From Hyphomicrobiales bacterium (lineage in GTDB: Bacteria > Pseudomonadota > Alphaproteobacteria > Rhizobiales > Rhizobiaceae), in NCBI GenBank assembly GCA_900470285.1, contig UCAG01000004.1:62001-126000 (forward strand): a stretch of 64,000 nt of DNA. The letters run 5' to 3'. The position numbers and the translations under genes are program-made. The notes under the pieces were generated by a model. That model saw nothing but the letters and a program-made list of their open reading frames with translations. It was not told the origin of the DNA and searched no databases. The stretch's first letter is position 1; each line of letters opens with the position of its first letter. Shown here piece after piece: positions 1 through 8,937 of the stretch.

Positions 1-2
1 CG

Positions 3-53
3 GATTGGGCAGATGTTATGACACTGGCGCCTGGTGAAGAACCGTCGCTTTAA
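3..53 (+). CDS. Possible 3' end of an upstream gene (partial)
   Basis: The first bases read as an open frame ending in TAA at 51-53 with the tail DWADVMTLAPGEEPSL. This looks like an ordinary protein C-terminus, but only 16 codons are present, so no family can be named. A long perfect palindrome about 85 bases downstream would suit it as a terminator. Low confidence. Confidence 0.3.
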   Translation, partial: DWADVMTLAPGEEPSL

Positions 54-138
54 AATAATACTGGATAGTTTTACTCAAGTATAATTACTTCAGTGTTTAA
101 AATACCTGATTTTTTGTAATTTTTAGATTCGATTGTCA

Positions 139-176
139 AAAACAGCTTTATATTCCTAGGAATATAAAGCTGTTTT
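139..176. terminator. 38-bp perfect palindrome, probable terminator
   Basis: AAAACAGCTTTATATTCC is followed directly by its reverse complement around a central CCTAGG, giving a 38-bp perfect palindrome with A-rich and T-rich ends. It could act as a bidirectional terminator for the gene ending at about 53. The lack of any unpaired loop in the DNA palindrome is unusual; in RNA the central bases would form the loop. Confidence 0.5.
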
Positions 177-556
177 ATATGGAAATATATTTTAAAATCA
201 AAGAGTTGTATGTTCTCATTTTCGTGATCTTGAAACTGTTCTAAAATGTGTTAGCCCTATTATATTAGCTGAATATTGGTCGGGTTTGCGCAGATTTCAC
301 TCATTCTCGTCGATGGTATTTTTCGTATGATGAATGATGATTGAGTAAGGCAGAAATACACCAAATCTATATCCGGACGGATACATATGCAGGCATTGAT
401 TTAATCTGTCTGTGATATAATTCCGGATATTTTATACTACATAATGTTGAGTAGTTTCAGTCAAATTCAGATCTGAAGCCACCGTTTCTTTGTTGGAAGA
501 AACGGTTTGGATAAAGATCGTTCGTAATATTGTAAGTAACGCTGGGAGTAATTCAT
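177..556. other. Gene-free leader region of the Mo-hydroxylase operon
   Basis: This is AT-rich with no convincing gene. It must hold the promoter of the operon starting at 557, but no box is clear enough to name. A 10-bp stem (481-490 with 497-506, loop TGTTGG) lies about 50 bases before the start codon and would be in the 5' leader. A GGGAG ribosome site is at 544-548. Confidence 0.5.
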
Positions 557-3313
557 ATGACACCGACACGCAGGGACTTTCTCAAGTTTACAGCGTCCGG
601 AATTGCGGTCACTATTCTTCCGATCCGTGCAGCCCGCGCTGCATTGTTTGAAAAGCAGATTCTGGACTTACCGCTCCCGCAAGGTACAACCCAGCTCAAG
701 CGCCGTGTTGACGGCGTGGCAAAGGTGACAGGTTCCAAAGTTTTTGCCCGTGATATCCGCGCGAAGGATATGACAGGCTGGCCGAAAGAACAGGCACATG
801 CTTTCGTGGTCTGGTCGACCCGTGCCGATGCGCCGTTCCTAGATCTTGATCTGTCTTTGCTGGGTGACGATCTGCAGCCGGATTATCTGGTAACCGCAGA
901 GGATACAGTTAAAGCCGGTCTGGATTTTTATGATCCTTATACTTACGGCCAGAAAATGCTGTCGCCAAAAGGCGAAGTGCCGCTGTTTCTCGGCCATCCG
1001 CTGGCAATCCTGATCTATCGTGATTTTGCCCGCTTCTCCGTTGCCAAGCGTATTTATCAAACCAAGCGTGATGAGATCATCCGCTATGGTGATACAACTG
1101 CGCCTGTAGAGCAGGGTCCGTTAGCCAATTTCCGCTTTGTCCGTGTTGAGGGTGAGGGCGGCGCGAAGGCCGAGAAAGACCTGTTTAATCCGGTTGATGA
1201 CGGCTATGTTTTCGCAAGTTATGACAAGAATGATGTCAACTGGCCAAAGGCTGATGCATCCGGCGATGCAATGGCACGCGGCATGGCCTATGCCGAGGGT
1301 ATTCGTGCAGAGCTGAATACACCGCCGGAAGACTGGCATGTGATCGAGCGTGAATATTATTCGCCGTTCATTGATGCGGCTGCACTTGAGCCTGACAATT
1401 GCAATTGCTGGTATGATGCAAAATCCGGCAAACTTGAAATTGTTATGGCCAGCCAGAGCCCGCATGAGGTGATGACCGGCACTGCGGCGATGCTTAAGAA
1501 AAGCACTTTTGATGTACGTGAGCTGAAAGGCCATCCGGCCTATACAGTTGGTTATGGTACAAAGGAACACAGTCCATTTCCTTATTACGGTATTGTTGCT
1601 GCGCTCTTTGCTGAAGGACATCCTGTACGTCTGGCGCTGGATCGTGAAGAGCACTTCCAGACTGCCATCAAACGCCATCCGATCCGTATGAAATATCGTC
1701 TGGGTATCAACCGCAAGACGCTGAAAATGCAGGCCCTTGCTGCTGATCTGGAACTGGATGGCGGCGGTCGTCAGAACTATACCACGCCGGTGACACAGGT
1801 TGCCGCCGGTGCGGCACAGGGGATCTATTATTTCCCTAAGAACGATATTGCGGCGATTGCACATTCGTCCCGTGCGCCAATGTCCGGTTCTGTGCGTGGT
1901 TTTGGCTCATTGGAAGCACAGATCGGCACGGAAATGCTGGTGGAAGAACTGGCTGAAGAACTGGGCGTTGATGTGATGGAGCTGCGTCTGATCAATGCGT
2001 TGCAGGATGGTGAACGCAGCTCTGCCGGTGCATTTCCGCTGAGCCTGTGCCGTATGCGCGAAATGATCGAAGCTGATCGTGCGCATCCGGTCTGGGCAAA
2101 CCGCACGAAGCGTAAAGCCGAGTTCGAAGCAGAAAATCCTGCACTGAAATATGGTGTTGGCTATGCGATTGCCAAAAAAGGTTTTGGTAACTCGAACGAA
2201 GCTGTGGCAGCCTCGATTGTTCTGACACCGGAAGGCAAAATCCGTCTGCATCATATTGCCGTGGAAATCGGTACCGGTGCAGTCAGTACACAGGCACTGA
2301 TGTGCTCACGCTGGTTGGGTAAACCTGCCGATGAGATTGAAAGCGCTGCCCTTGACTGGTCGCCGCTGGAAATGTTCGCTACGCTCAATCCGTTTGTAAT
2401 GGACAAAGCGCATCAGGATGAGATGTCGCCGGATCCGCGCTGGACACCGGCAATGGCTTCGGCATCGAGTGCCACTAACAGTGCATTCTACTTCACCCAT
2501 GGTACCCATGAAGCAGGTCGTCTCATTTATGAGCGCGGTATTCTGCCTGCGGCAGCGGCATTGTGGAATATCACGCCGGAAGAGGCAGCCGCTGCCTCGT
2601 GGAAAGATGAGAAATTTACGCTTGCCGATGGTCGCTCCCTGACACTGGCAGAACTTGCCGCCAAAGCCTATGAGCTGAAAGGCATAACCGGTGCGATGGT
2701 GCACGCCTTTGACCGCTGGGGTTGGGGCGAAGCCGATTATGACATTCTCGGTGAAACAAGCCGCCGTCCGATTGATGGTCTGGCTATTCAGACGGGTTCC
2801 GATCAGTGGCAACGCATTGAGCGCCGCAATGTGCATTATATGGATCCTCAGGTGGATAATGCCAGCTGGTCACGTTTTGCACCGGCATCCGCATTGATTG
2901 AAGTCAGTGTTAACCGTGGTACCGGTGAGGTGAAAATCCTGTCGCATCATTCATCGCTGGATTGCGGCCGTGTGCTGGTACCGGAATTTGTATCCGGTCA
3001 GCTGCAGGGCGGTATCGGGATGTCGGTCGGTCATGCGCTTTATGAAGGCATGCCGCTCTATGAAGACGGTCCCGGCAGCGGCGACTGGAACTTCAACCGC
3101 TATCGCCTGCCACGCGGTAAAGACGTGGCAGTCTGGAACCAGACGGCAAATATTCTGCCGGTTACAGAACAGGAAGATCATCCGAAAGGCATTGCAGAAG
3201 TGGTGCAGATTCCAACCATTCCTGCGGTTGCCAATGCGGTTGCGCATGCCGTTGGCAAATATCTGCGCGAACTCCCGCTGACGGAAGAAAAGATTAAAGA
3301 GGCATTGTCATGA
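557..3313 (+). CDS. Molybdopterin-binding subunit of an exported xanthine dehydrogenase-family oxidoreductase
   Basis: Large catalytic subunit of a molybdenum hydroxylase, oxidising an aldehyde or N-heterocycle; the substrate cannot be read from sequence. A twin-arginine leader is at the N-terminus (RRDFLKF, residues 5-11), so the folded cofactor-loaded enzyme should be exported by Tat. Family motifs are visible: RGFGSLEAQ near residue 447 followed by the conserved EELAEELG helix, EIGTGAVS near 570, and KGIAEVV near 877 carrying the probable catalytic-base Glu. At 918 aa it is longer than typical IorB-like subunits of roughly 750-780 aa. The start is supported by GGGAG 8 bases upstream. It overlaps the next gene by ATGA. 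The Tat leader plus a separate FeS subunit and cytochrome c resemble the isoquinoline oxidoreductase/aldehyde dehydrogenase branch (inference). Confidence 0.85.
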   Translation: MTPTRRDFLKFTASGIAVTILPIRAARAALFEKQILDLPLPQGTTQLKRRVDGVAKVTGSKVFARDIRAKDMTGWPKEQAHAFVVWSTRADAPFLDLDLSLLGDDLQPDYLVTAEDTVKAGLDFYDPYTYGQKMLSPKGEVPLFLGHPLAILIYRDFARFSVAKRIYQTKRDEIIRYGDTTAPVEQGPLANFRFVRVEGEGGAKAEKDLFNPVDDGYVFASYDKNDVNWPKADASGDAMARGMAYAEGIRAELNTPPEDWHVIEREYYSPFIDAAALEPDNCNCWYDAKSGKLEIVMASQSPHEVMTGTAAMLKKSTFDVRELKGHPAYTVGYGTKEHSPFPYYGIVAALFAEGHPVRLALDREEHFQTAIKRHPIRMKYRLGINRKTLKMQALAADLELDGGGRQNYTTPVTQVAAGAAQGIYYFPKNDIAAIAHSSRAPMSGSVRGFGSLEAQIGTEMLVEELAEELGVDVMELRLINALQDGERSSAGAFPLSLCRMREMIEADRAHPVWANRTKRKAEFEAENPALKYGVGYAIAKKGFGNSNEAVAASIVLTPEGKIRLHHIAVEIGTGAVSTQALMCSRWLGKPADEIESAALDWSPLEMFATLNPFVMDKAHQDEMSPDPRWTPAMASASSATNSAFYFTHGTHEAGRLIYERGILPAAAALWNITPEEAAAASWKDEKFTLADGRSLTLAELAAKAYELKGITGAMVHAFDRWGWGEADYDILGETSRRPIDGLAIQTGSDQWQRIERRNVHYMDPQVDNASWSRFAPASALIEVSVNRGTGEVKILSHHSSLDCGRVLVPEFVSGQLQGGIGMSVGHALYEGMPLYEDGPGSGDWNFNRYRLPRGKDVAVWNQTANILPVTEQEDHPKGIAEVVQIPTIPAVANAVAHAVGKYLRELPLTEEKIKEALS

Positions 3314-3849
3314 GTATCCCGACACGCGAAATTAAGCTGAACATCAACGGTCAGCAGGTGGGGCCGATGACGGTTCCTGAAGAATTGTCGATGGTGGATT
3401 TCCTGCATGAATATGCAGACCTGACCGGCAGCCGTTTTGGCTGCGGGCAGGGACTTTGCCGCGCCTGCACCGTGATTGTGGACGAGCCGGATGGTACCAG
3501 CCGCGAAATGCGCACCTGCATTACCGGTGCCCATTATTTCAACGGCCGTTCTATTCGCACGGTTGAAGGTCACGCGACCAAGGGTGAAGACGGTCAGCTG
3601 AAGCTCTCTGCCATTCAGGAAGCTTTCCTCGATCATTTCTCCTTCCAGTGCTCCTATTGCGCACCGGGCTTTGTGAATGCTGCTACTGTTCTGGTGGAGC
3701 GTTTGCAGAAGGAACCTGTGGCGAAAGAAGACGTGAAGCAGGTCATCGAAGATTCCCTCAATGATCATATCTGCCGCTGCACCGGCTATGTCCGTTATTA
3801 CAGTGCGGTGCATGATGTTGTCATGAACACGCCGGGGCTTGTTAAATGA
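3310..3849 (+). CDS. 2Fe-2S subunit of the molybdenum hydroxylase
   Basis: Small iron-sulfur subunit (179 aa) passing electrons from the Mo centre to the cytochrome. The plant-type ferredoxin cluster ligands are Cys45, 50, 53 and 70. The second, helical-domain cluster uses Cys114, 117, 155 and 157 (CSYCAPG and CRCTGY). The usual CGAC of the first motif is CRAC here. It has no signal peptide, so it is probably carried out with the Tat-targeted large subunit. It overlaps both neighbours by 4 bases (ATGA), indicating translational coupling. Confidence 0.92.
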   Translation: MSIPTREIKLNINGQQVGPMTVPEELSMVDFLHEYADLTGSRFGCGQGLCRACTVIVDEPDGTSREMRTCITGAHYFNGRSIRTVEGHATKGEDGQLKLSAIQEAFLDHFSFQCSYCAPGFVNAATVLVERLQKEPVAKEDVKQVIEDSLNDHICRCTGYVRYYSAVHDVVMNTPGLVK

Positions 3850-5108
3850 AACCAGTAATCAAATGGATTCTCGGGCTTGGTGTTGTCGGCGGTGTGGTAG
3901 CGGCCTCTGTGCCGTTCTGGCCGGCAAAATCTGCCTATGATGATAAGGCTGCCGAGCAGCGTCTGGCCGTGTCCGGTGAAGATAAAGCCAAGCTGATCAA
4001 GCGCGGTAAATATCTCGCCGCTGTAGCAGACTGCGCGGCCTGTCACCAGTCGCCGGACGGTGCACCTTATGCCGGTGGTCATCCGATTGAAACGCCTTTC
4101 GGCGTGATCTACGGCACGAATATCACGCCGGATAAAGAAACCGGTATCGGCAATTATACATCGGCTGATTTTTATCATGCCGTGGCAGATGGTGTGCGTG
4201 CGGATGGCAAACGGGTTTATCCGGCGATGCCTTATGTGTCCTATCATACAATCCGTCCGGAAGATTCCGATGCGATTTATGCCTATCTGATGGACCAGCA
4301 GCCTGTAAAACGTGCCAATCCGGAATTGGGTTTGTCTTTTCCGTTCAATCAGCGCTGGGCACTGTCTTACTGGAATTTGGTCAATCCGAAGCTGCAAATG
4401 CCGGCCAATGCCACACCGGAACAGGCCAAAGGTGCTTATCTGACCGATGTTCTGGGTCATTGTCAGGAATGTCATACGCCGCGTAATGCGATTGGCGGTC
4501 TGAAACTGGCGTCAGCCTATGAAGGCAGTGTACTGGGCAAAATTACAGGCCCGAGTCTGAAGCCTGAAGCGCTTGCTGCACGTGGCTGGACGGCTGAGGA
4601 TATGCGTAAATTCCTCAAGACCGGTATGTCGCCACAGGGCACAATGACACTGGAAATGTATCCGGTATTGCTGCACTCATCCCAATATATGACAGATGAG
4701 GATATTGCGGCCATTCAGACCTATCTGACAGGTGACAAACTGCCGGAAGCTCCGCAACAAACGCCGGTGGCGATTGATGCAGCGGTACGTCAGAGCGGCC
4801 GGGATGCCTATATGGCTGTTTGCGCCGGTTGCCATGGTGTGGATGGTGAAGGTAAGCCGCACATTGCGCCGGCCATGATTACCAATACCAGTGCGATGCT
4901 GGCGGATCCTAGTAATCTGATCCATGTGATTGTGGATGGTATTGCTGAACAACGCCTTGGCAATGGTGAAGTGATGCAGGCGATGCCGGGCTTCAAGAAT
5001 ACACTGACACAGCAGCAAATAGCTGACCTCGTCAATTATATGCGTGCCGAATGGGGTGGTCAGCCTGCCAATATCACCGTGCAGGATATTGAAAAAGCAA
5101 GCCGCTAA
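3846..5108 (+). CDS. Membrane-anchored triheme cytochrome c subunit
   Basis: Electron-acceptor subunit (420 aa) of the Mo hydroxylase. It has an N-terminal hydrophobic anchor or uncleaved signal (about residues 6-24) and three c-type heme sites: CAACH at 63-67, CQECH at 206-210 and CAGCH at 326-330. This is the layout of cytochrome subunits of alcohol and aldehyde dehydrogenases, which deliver electrons to quinone or to a terminal oxidase from the periplasmic face. It overlaps the FeS subunit gene by ATGA, so the three subunits form one coupled unit. Confidence 0.92.
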   Translation: MKPVIKWILGLGVVGGVVAASVPFWPAKSAYDDKAAEQRLAVSGEDKAKLIKRGKYLAAVADCAACHQSPDGAPYAGGHPIETPFGVIYGTNITPDKETGIGNYTSADFYHAVADGVRADGKRVYPAMPYVSYHTIRPEDSDAIYAYLMDQQPVKRANPELGLSFPFNQRWALSYWNLVNPKLQMPANATPEQAKGAYLTDVLGHCQECHTPRNAIGGLKLASAYEGSVLGKITGPSLKPEALAARGWTAEDMRKFLKTGMSPQGTMTLEMYPVLLHSSQYMTDEDIAAIQTYLTGDKLPEAPQQTPVAIDAAVRQSGRDAYMAVCAGCHGVDGEGKPHIAPAMITNTSAMLADPSNLIHVIVDGIAEQRLGNGEVMQAMPGFKNTLTQQQIADLVNYMRAEWGGQPANITVQDIEKASR

Positions 5109-5184
5109 ACCAGCTTGCTTAAACCGGCGGATGTAAATCCGCCGGTCTGTTTTTGAGACATAATTTTTATAAGGCATCATTGCT

Positions 5185-6108
5185 ATGGACGATGGTATCG
5201 TACCCGATAAAGTCGATGTGCATCGCTTATTTCATACAGATCAGACGATTGATGTGCTGCGTTTTGCGCATGAGATTGTGCGGCAGGGCAAGCCTTGCGC
5301 GCTGGTTATGCTGACGGAAATTATCGGCGGATCTTCCCGCGCTGCCGGTGCGATGATGGCCGTAAGTGCTGCGGGCGGTTATTGCGGTATGGTCTCCGGT
5401 GGCTGTGTTGAAGGTGTTGTTGCGCGTGAGGCTGTGCAGGCTCTGGCAGAACGACAAGACCGGACATTGCGGCTCGGCAAAGGGTCTTCTTATTTTGATG
5501 TTGTACTGCCCTGCGGCGGCGGGATTGTGCTGGCTATTCATGTGCTGCGGGATGCGCAGGCACTGGATGCGGTGCTGGAACTTTACGTGCGCCGACAGAG
5601 CGCAGCATTGCTTTATCATCCTCAGCACCAGTCTTTGATCTGTTCCGCAATATCCTCCAATACCGGCTGGCATGAAGACCGGTTTGCCGTTGCTCTGCCG
5701 CCTGCATTGCGCCTTGTGCTGCTGGGGCAGGGGCTGGAAAGTGAAGTGCTTTACCAAGCTGCAACAGCGCTGAATATTGAAGCCGTTCGTGATGTTCTGC
5801 CTGCGGATATTGATGAGGCAACGGCCGTGGTGTTTCTCCAGCATGATCTTGATAAAGAACTGCCGCTGCTGAAGCAGACGTTGAACAGCCGTGCCTTTTA
5901 TATCGGCTGTCTCGGCAGCAGGCGCACCCATGCGGTACGGCGTGAGCAATTGCTGAAAGACGGCTTTTCGGAAGAGCAGATTGCGCGGTTGTCCGCGCCG
6001 GTTGGTCTGTTCGGCCCTGTGCGTGATGCACGTTCTTTAGCTGTGTCGGTTCTGGCTGAGATCATGGCGCGCAAGACAGAGCAAGCCAAGGATGCGCGTC
6101 ATGGTTGA
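5185..6108 (+). CDS. XdhC/CoxI-family maturation protein
   Basis: Accessory factor (307 aa) that in this family binds the molybdenum cofactor, assists its sulfuration and delivers it to the apo-hydroxylase. An N-terminal XdhC/CoxI segment includes GGCVEG (about residues 72-77). A C-terminal Rossmann-like part starts at LRLVLLGQGLES (about 175) and includes the typical YIGCLGSRR and PVGLFGPVRDARSLAVSVLAEI segments. It lies 76 bases after the cytochrome gene and overlaps the nucleotidyltransferase gene, tying it to this enzyme's maturation. Confidence 0.88.
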   Translation: MDDGIVPDKVDVHRLFHTDQTIDVLRFAHEIVRQGKPCALVMLTEIIGGSSRAAGAMMAVSAAGGYCGMVSGGCVEGVVAREAVQALAERQDRTLRLGKGSSYFDVVLPCGGGIVLAIHVLRDAQALDAVLELYVRRQSAALLYHPQHQSLICSAISSNTGWHEDRFAVALPPALRLVLLGQGLESEVLYQAATALNIEAVRDVLPADIDEATAVVFLQHDLDKELPLLKQTLNSRAFYIGCLGSRRTHAVRREQLLKDGFSEEQIARLSAPVGLFGPVRDARSLAVSVLAEIMARKTEQAKDARHG

Positions 6109-6694
6109 TGTGTCTTCGGTTGCTGTTCTGGTGCTGGGTGCAGGGGCAGGTTCGCGCTATACGGATGGCGACAAGCTGAATGCCATGCTCGGCGGCAAGC
6201 CTGTGGCGCATCATATATTGCAGGTACTGGACGGGTTTTCATGGGGCAAACGGATTGTGACGTGCCGCAGCTTTGCACCGTGGACGAACGCCTATACGGA
6301 TGCAGGCTTTACGCTGGCGCTGACAGAAGATGTTGAGACAGGCATGCTTGGCTCTCTGCATCGCGGTCTGACGGAAATTCAGAAACAGACACGGGTGCTG
6401 ATTTGTCTTGCGGATATGCCACTGGTGCCGCATTCCCATATCGAGCGTTTATTACATTTGGCTACGCGCAGCACAGTACCGGTGATTGCATCTTCATCCG
6501 GTGATTATAGCGGTCCGCCAGCTTTGTGCCTGACAGAGCATTTGAGAAGTTTGCCGCACGCAGGTGAGGGCGGAGCCCGCAGTCTTTTACCGCAGGCGGA
6601 TTTTGTGGAGCAGGCTGCTCCTGCCTTTGCTGATATTGATACTGTGAATGATTTTGAGACTATCCGGCAGCTTTTTAACGCTTTCTCTGCCTGA
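6092..6694 (+). CDS. MobA-like molybdenum cofactor nucleotidyltransferase (MocA type)
   Basis: A 200-aa NTP-transferase fold protein beginning VLVLGAGAGSRYTDGDK and carrying LADMPLV, the marks of MobA/MocA enzymes. Next to xdhC it most likely makes the cytosine dinucleotide form of the cofactor used by xanthine-dehydrogenase-family enzymes (family knowledge plus context). The first ATG is at 6092, inside the end of xdhC; an ATG at 6101 (MVDVSS) is equally possible, and either choice overlaps xdhC. Confidence 0.82.
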   Translation: MRVMVDVSSVAVLVLGAGAGSRYTDGDKLNAMLGGKPVAHHILQVLDGFSWGKRIVTCRSFAPWTNAYTDAGFTLALTEDVETGMLGSLHRGLTEIQKQTRVLICLADMPLVPHSHIERLLHLATRSTVPVIASSSGDYSGPPALCLTEHLRSLPHAGEGGARSLLPQADFVEQAAPAFADIDTVNDFETIRQLFNAFSA

Positions 6695-6941
6695 TTTTGG
6701 TGCGTGTAGCAGGCTTCAGCTTTTTTCTTTATTTTTCCTCTCTTAATTGTCCTGTTTTTGGGACAGAGCTTATTAAAATTCACTCTACCCGATAGTGATA
6801 ACCTGTCTTATTTTCCGGTCATAACAGGAGCACAGATTCCTCCAATCTGCTGTGTTTCTTATTGTAAAACCACAAGATAATTCTGTTGCAATGCAGAAAT
6901 ATATTGATGCTTTCAATCATGACCAAAATAGGAATTCTTCA

Positions 6942-7508
6942 ATGAAGAAAATTATATTGCCTTTGCTCGCTTCATTTCTTTCAATAACTGCATCTCAAGC
7001 GGCTGATTACAAGCTTGATCATGATCATACAAAGGCTGTGTTCTATATTGATCATTTTAACACTTCCACAAATAGCGGTGGTTTCTACGGTATTTCGGGC
7101 GATATCAGCTATTCACCGGAAACGCAGACCGGCTCGGTAAAAGTCTCTATTCCTGTTGATACTTTGAACACCGGTATCAAAGGTTTTGATGCGCATTTGA
7201 AAAGCGCTGATCTTCTTGATGCAGCAAAGCATCCGACAATCGATTTCACATCAACCAAATGGAATATCGCTGATAACAAACTTGTTTCCGTTGACGGCAA
7301 TCTGACAATCAAAGGTCAGACCCATCCGGTACAACTCAAGGCGACCAAGTTCAATTGCTATCAGAACCCGATGCTGAGTGCTGAAGTTTGTGGCGGTGAT
7401 TTCGAAGTTACGATCGATCGCACCCAATGGGGCGTGGATTTCCTTGTCAAAGAAGGCATGGAAAAAATGGTCACTCTGAAAATTCAGGCAGAAGCTGTCA
7501 AACAGTAA
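6942..7508 (+). CDS. YceI-family periplasmic protein
   Basis: Small lipocalin-like protein (188 aa) of the YceI family, whose members bind isoprenoid or quinone-like ligands in the periplasm. A clear Sec signal peptide starts MKKIILPLLASF with probable cleavage after ASQA. Family features include the FYGISGD segment, DTLNTGIKGFDAHLKS, the HPTIDFTS strand and the C-terminal RTQWGVDFL. A longer frame opens at 6852, but the start at 6942 is preferred because AGGA sits 8 bases upstream and the signal peptide begins there. The next gene follows after 38 bases and is also exported. Confidence 0.9.
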   Translation: MKKIILPLLASFLSITASQAADYKLDHDHTKAVFYIDHFNTSTNSGGFYGISGDISYSPETQTGSVKVSIPVDTLNTGIKGFDAHLKSADLLDAAKHPTIDFTSTKWNIADNKLVSVDGNLTIKGQTHPVQLKATKFNCYQNPMLSAEVCGGDFEVTIDRTQWGVDFLVKEGMEKMVTLKIQAEAVKQ

Positions 7509-7546
7509 GCTGACAGTTAATCGGCGCGTAGCCGGGAGTTTATATT

Positions 7547-8755
7547 ATGACTAAATTTATTAGCAAAAAATATGCAGTATCATTGAGTGCGGTTGCCCTT
7601 GCTCTGTCCCTCGGTGTCGCAAATGCGGCTGATTATAAAGCCAGCACTGCAGAAGGCCCTGTTGAGATCACCAATCTGAATGAGCTGGAAGGTCAGGTTA
7701 AGGCCAATATGGATAAAGGTGCCTTCGGCTATATCCGTGGCGGCGCTGAAAACGAGCAGAACCTGCGCTCCAACACATCGGTGTTTGACAAGAAATATAT
7801 TATGCCGCGCGTTATGCAGGGCATTGAATTGTCAGACATTGATCTGAAGACCAATTATCTTGGTATTGATCTGAAAACGCCGATCATTCAGGCGCCGATG
7901 GCGGCACAGGGGCTGGCACATCAGGATGGCGAGATTGCAACCGCCAAAGGCATGGCAAAAGCGGGCTCGATTTTCTCGCTGAGCACCTATGGTAATAAAA
8001 CCATTGAAGAGGTGGCCGCAGTTTCTGACGGTAATCCGTTCTTCTTCCAGCTCTATATGAGCAAGAATGAAGCGTTCAATGAGTTTACCCTGAAGCGTGC
8101 CAAGGACAGCGGTGCCAAGGCGATTATTCTGACGGTTGACTCACCGGTCGGTGGTTATCGTGAAGATGACATCAAGAATGATTTTCAGTTTCCGTTAGGC
8201 TTTGCCAATCTGGAACTGTTTGCCAAGCAGAATGATGACGGTTCGAAAACCGGTAAAGGCGCGGGCATCAGTGAAATTTATGCTCAGGCTAAACAGGCTT
8301 TCACACCGGCTGATATCAAATATGTAAAAGACATGACCGGTCTGCCGGTGATTGTGAAGGGTATTCAGTCACCGGAAGATGCTGATGTGGTGATTAAAGC
8401 CGGTGCGGACAGTATCTGGGTTTCCAACCACGGTGGCCGTCAGCTTGATAGTGGTCCTGCTTCATTTGATGTTCTGCCTTCGATTGCCAAGGTTGTGAAT
8501 AAGCGCGTTCCGATTGTCTTCGACAGTGGTGTACGTCGCGGTTCGCATGTGTTTAAGGCGCTGGCCAGCGGTGCCGATGTGGTCGCTGTCGGCCGTCCGA
8601 TCCTCTATGGTCTTAATCTTGGTGGTGCGGAAGGTGTGAACTCCGTGATCCAGCAGCTGAATAAAGAACTGACCATCAATATGATGCTTGGTGGCGCGAA
8701 GAACATCGAAGCTGTCAAGAAAACAAAGCTCTATAGCGATAAAGATTTCGAATAA
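7547..8755 (+). CDS. Exported FMN-dependent alpha-hydroxy-acid oxidase, lactate-oxidase-like
   Basis: A 402-aa FMN enzyme of the L-lactate oxidase/glycolate oxidase family. The body tracks gram-positive lactate oxidases closely, with conserved segments YIRGGAENE, APMAAQGLAH, IILTVDSPV, the catalytic SNHGGRQ (His295, Arg298) and VFDSGVRRG. Unusually it begins with a Sec-type signal peptide (MTKFISKKYAVSLSAVAL, cleavage probably after ANA) without a twin-arginine motif, which predicts a periplasmic FMN enzyme. The upstream yceI gene is likely co-transcribed. The substrate is L-lactate by resemblance only, and whether it acts as oxidase or dehydrogenase is not visible. Confidence 0.9.
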   Translation: MTKFISKKYAVSLSAVALALSLGVANAADYKASTAEGPVEITNLNELEGQVKANMDKGAFGYIRGGAENEQNLRSNTSVFDKKYIMPRVMQGIELSDIDLKTNYLGIDLKTPIIQAPMAAQGLAHQDGEIATAKGMAKAGSIFSLSTYGNKTIEEVAAVSDGNPFFFQLYMSKNEAFNEFTLKRAKDSGAKAIILTVDSPVGGYREDDIKNDFQFPLGFANLELFAKQNDDGSKTGKGAGISEIYAQAKQAFTPADIKYVKDMTGLPVIVKGIQSPEDADVVIKAGADSIWVSNHGGRQLDSGPASFDVLPSIAKVVNKRVPIVFDSGVRRGSHVFKALASGADVVAVGRPILYGLNLGGAEGVNSVIQQLNKELTINMMLGGAKNIEAVKKTKLYSDKDFE

Positions 8756-8780
8756 TTATTATCGATATGCAGCGCGTGGG

Positions 8781-8805
8781 GCGGCCGGTTTTCCGGCCGC
8801 TTTTT
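8781..8805 (+). terminator. Intrinsic terminator after the lactate-oxidase-like gene
   Basis: Perfect stem GCGGCCGG / CCGGCCGC with a TTTT loop and a following T-run, 25 bases after the stop codon. Confidence 0.9.
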
Positions 8806-8937
8806 ATGTTGGTAATGTCAAAAGCCTGTGCCCCGAAATGTAATACAGATTTTACCTGCCACTGCTTGGGTGAAGACGGTCAGCTGTGAAAACAGCGGTT
8901 ATGCAGTGTAATGCTCAGTCTAAAAAATAATTTGAAA

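Noticed and set aside
177-330. Protein-like fragment in the leader of the Mo operon
   Set aside because: About 38 codons without a start or ribosome site; not distinguishable from chance.
1121-1864. 247-codon minus-strand frame
   Set aside because: Antisense shadow of the Mo subunit gene, with no motif or ribosome site.
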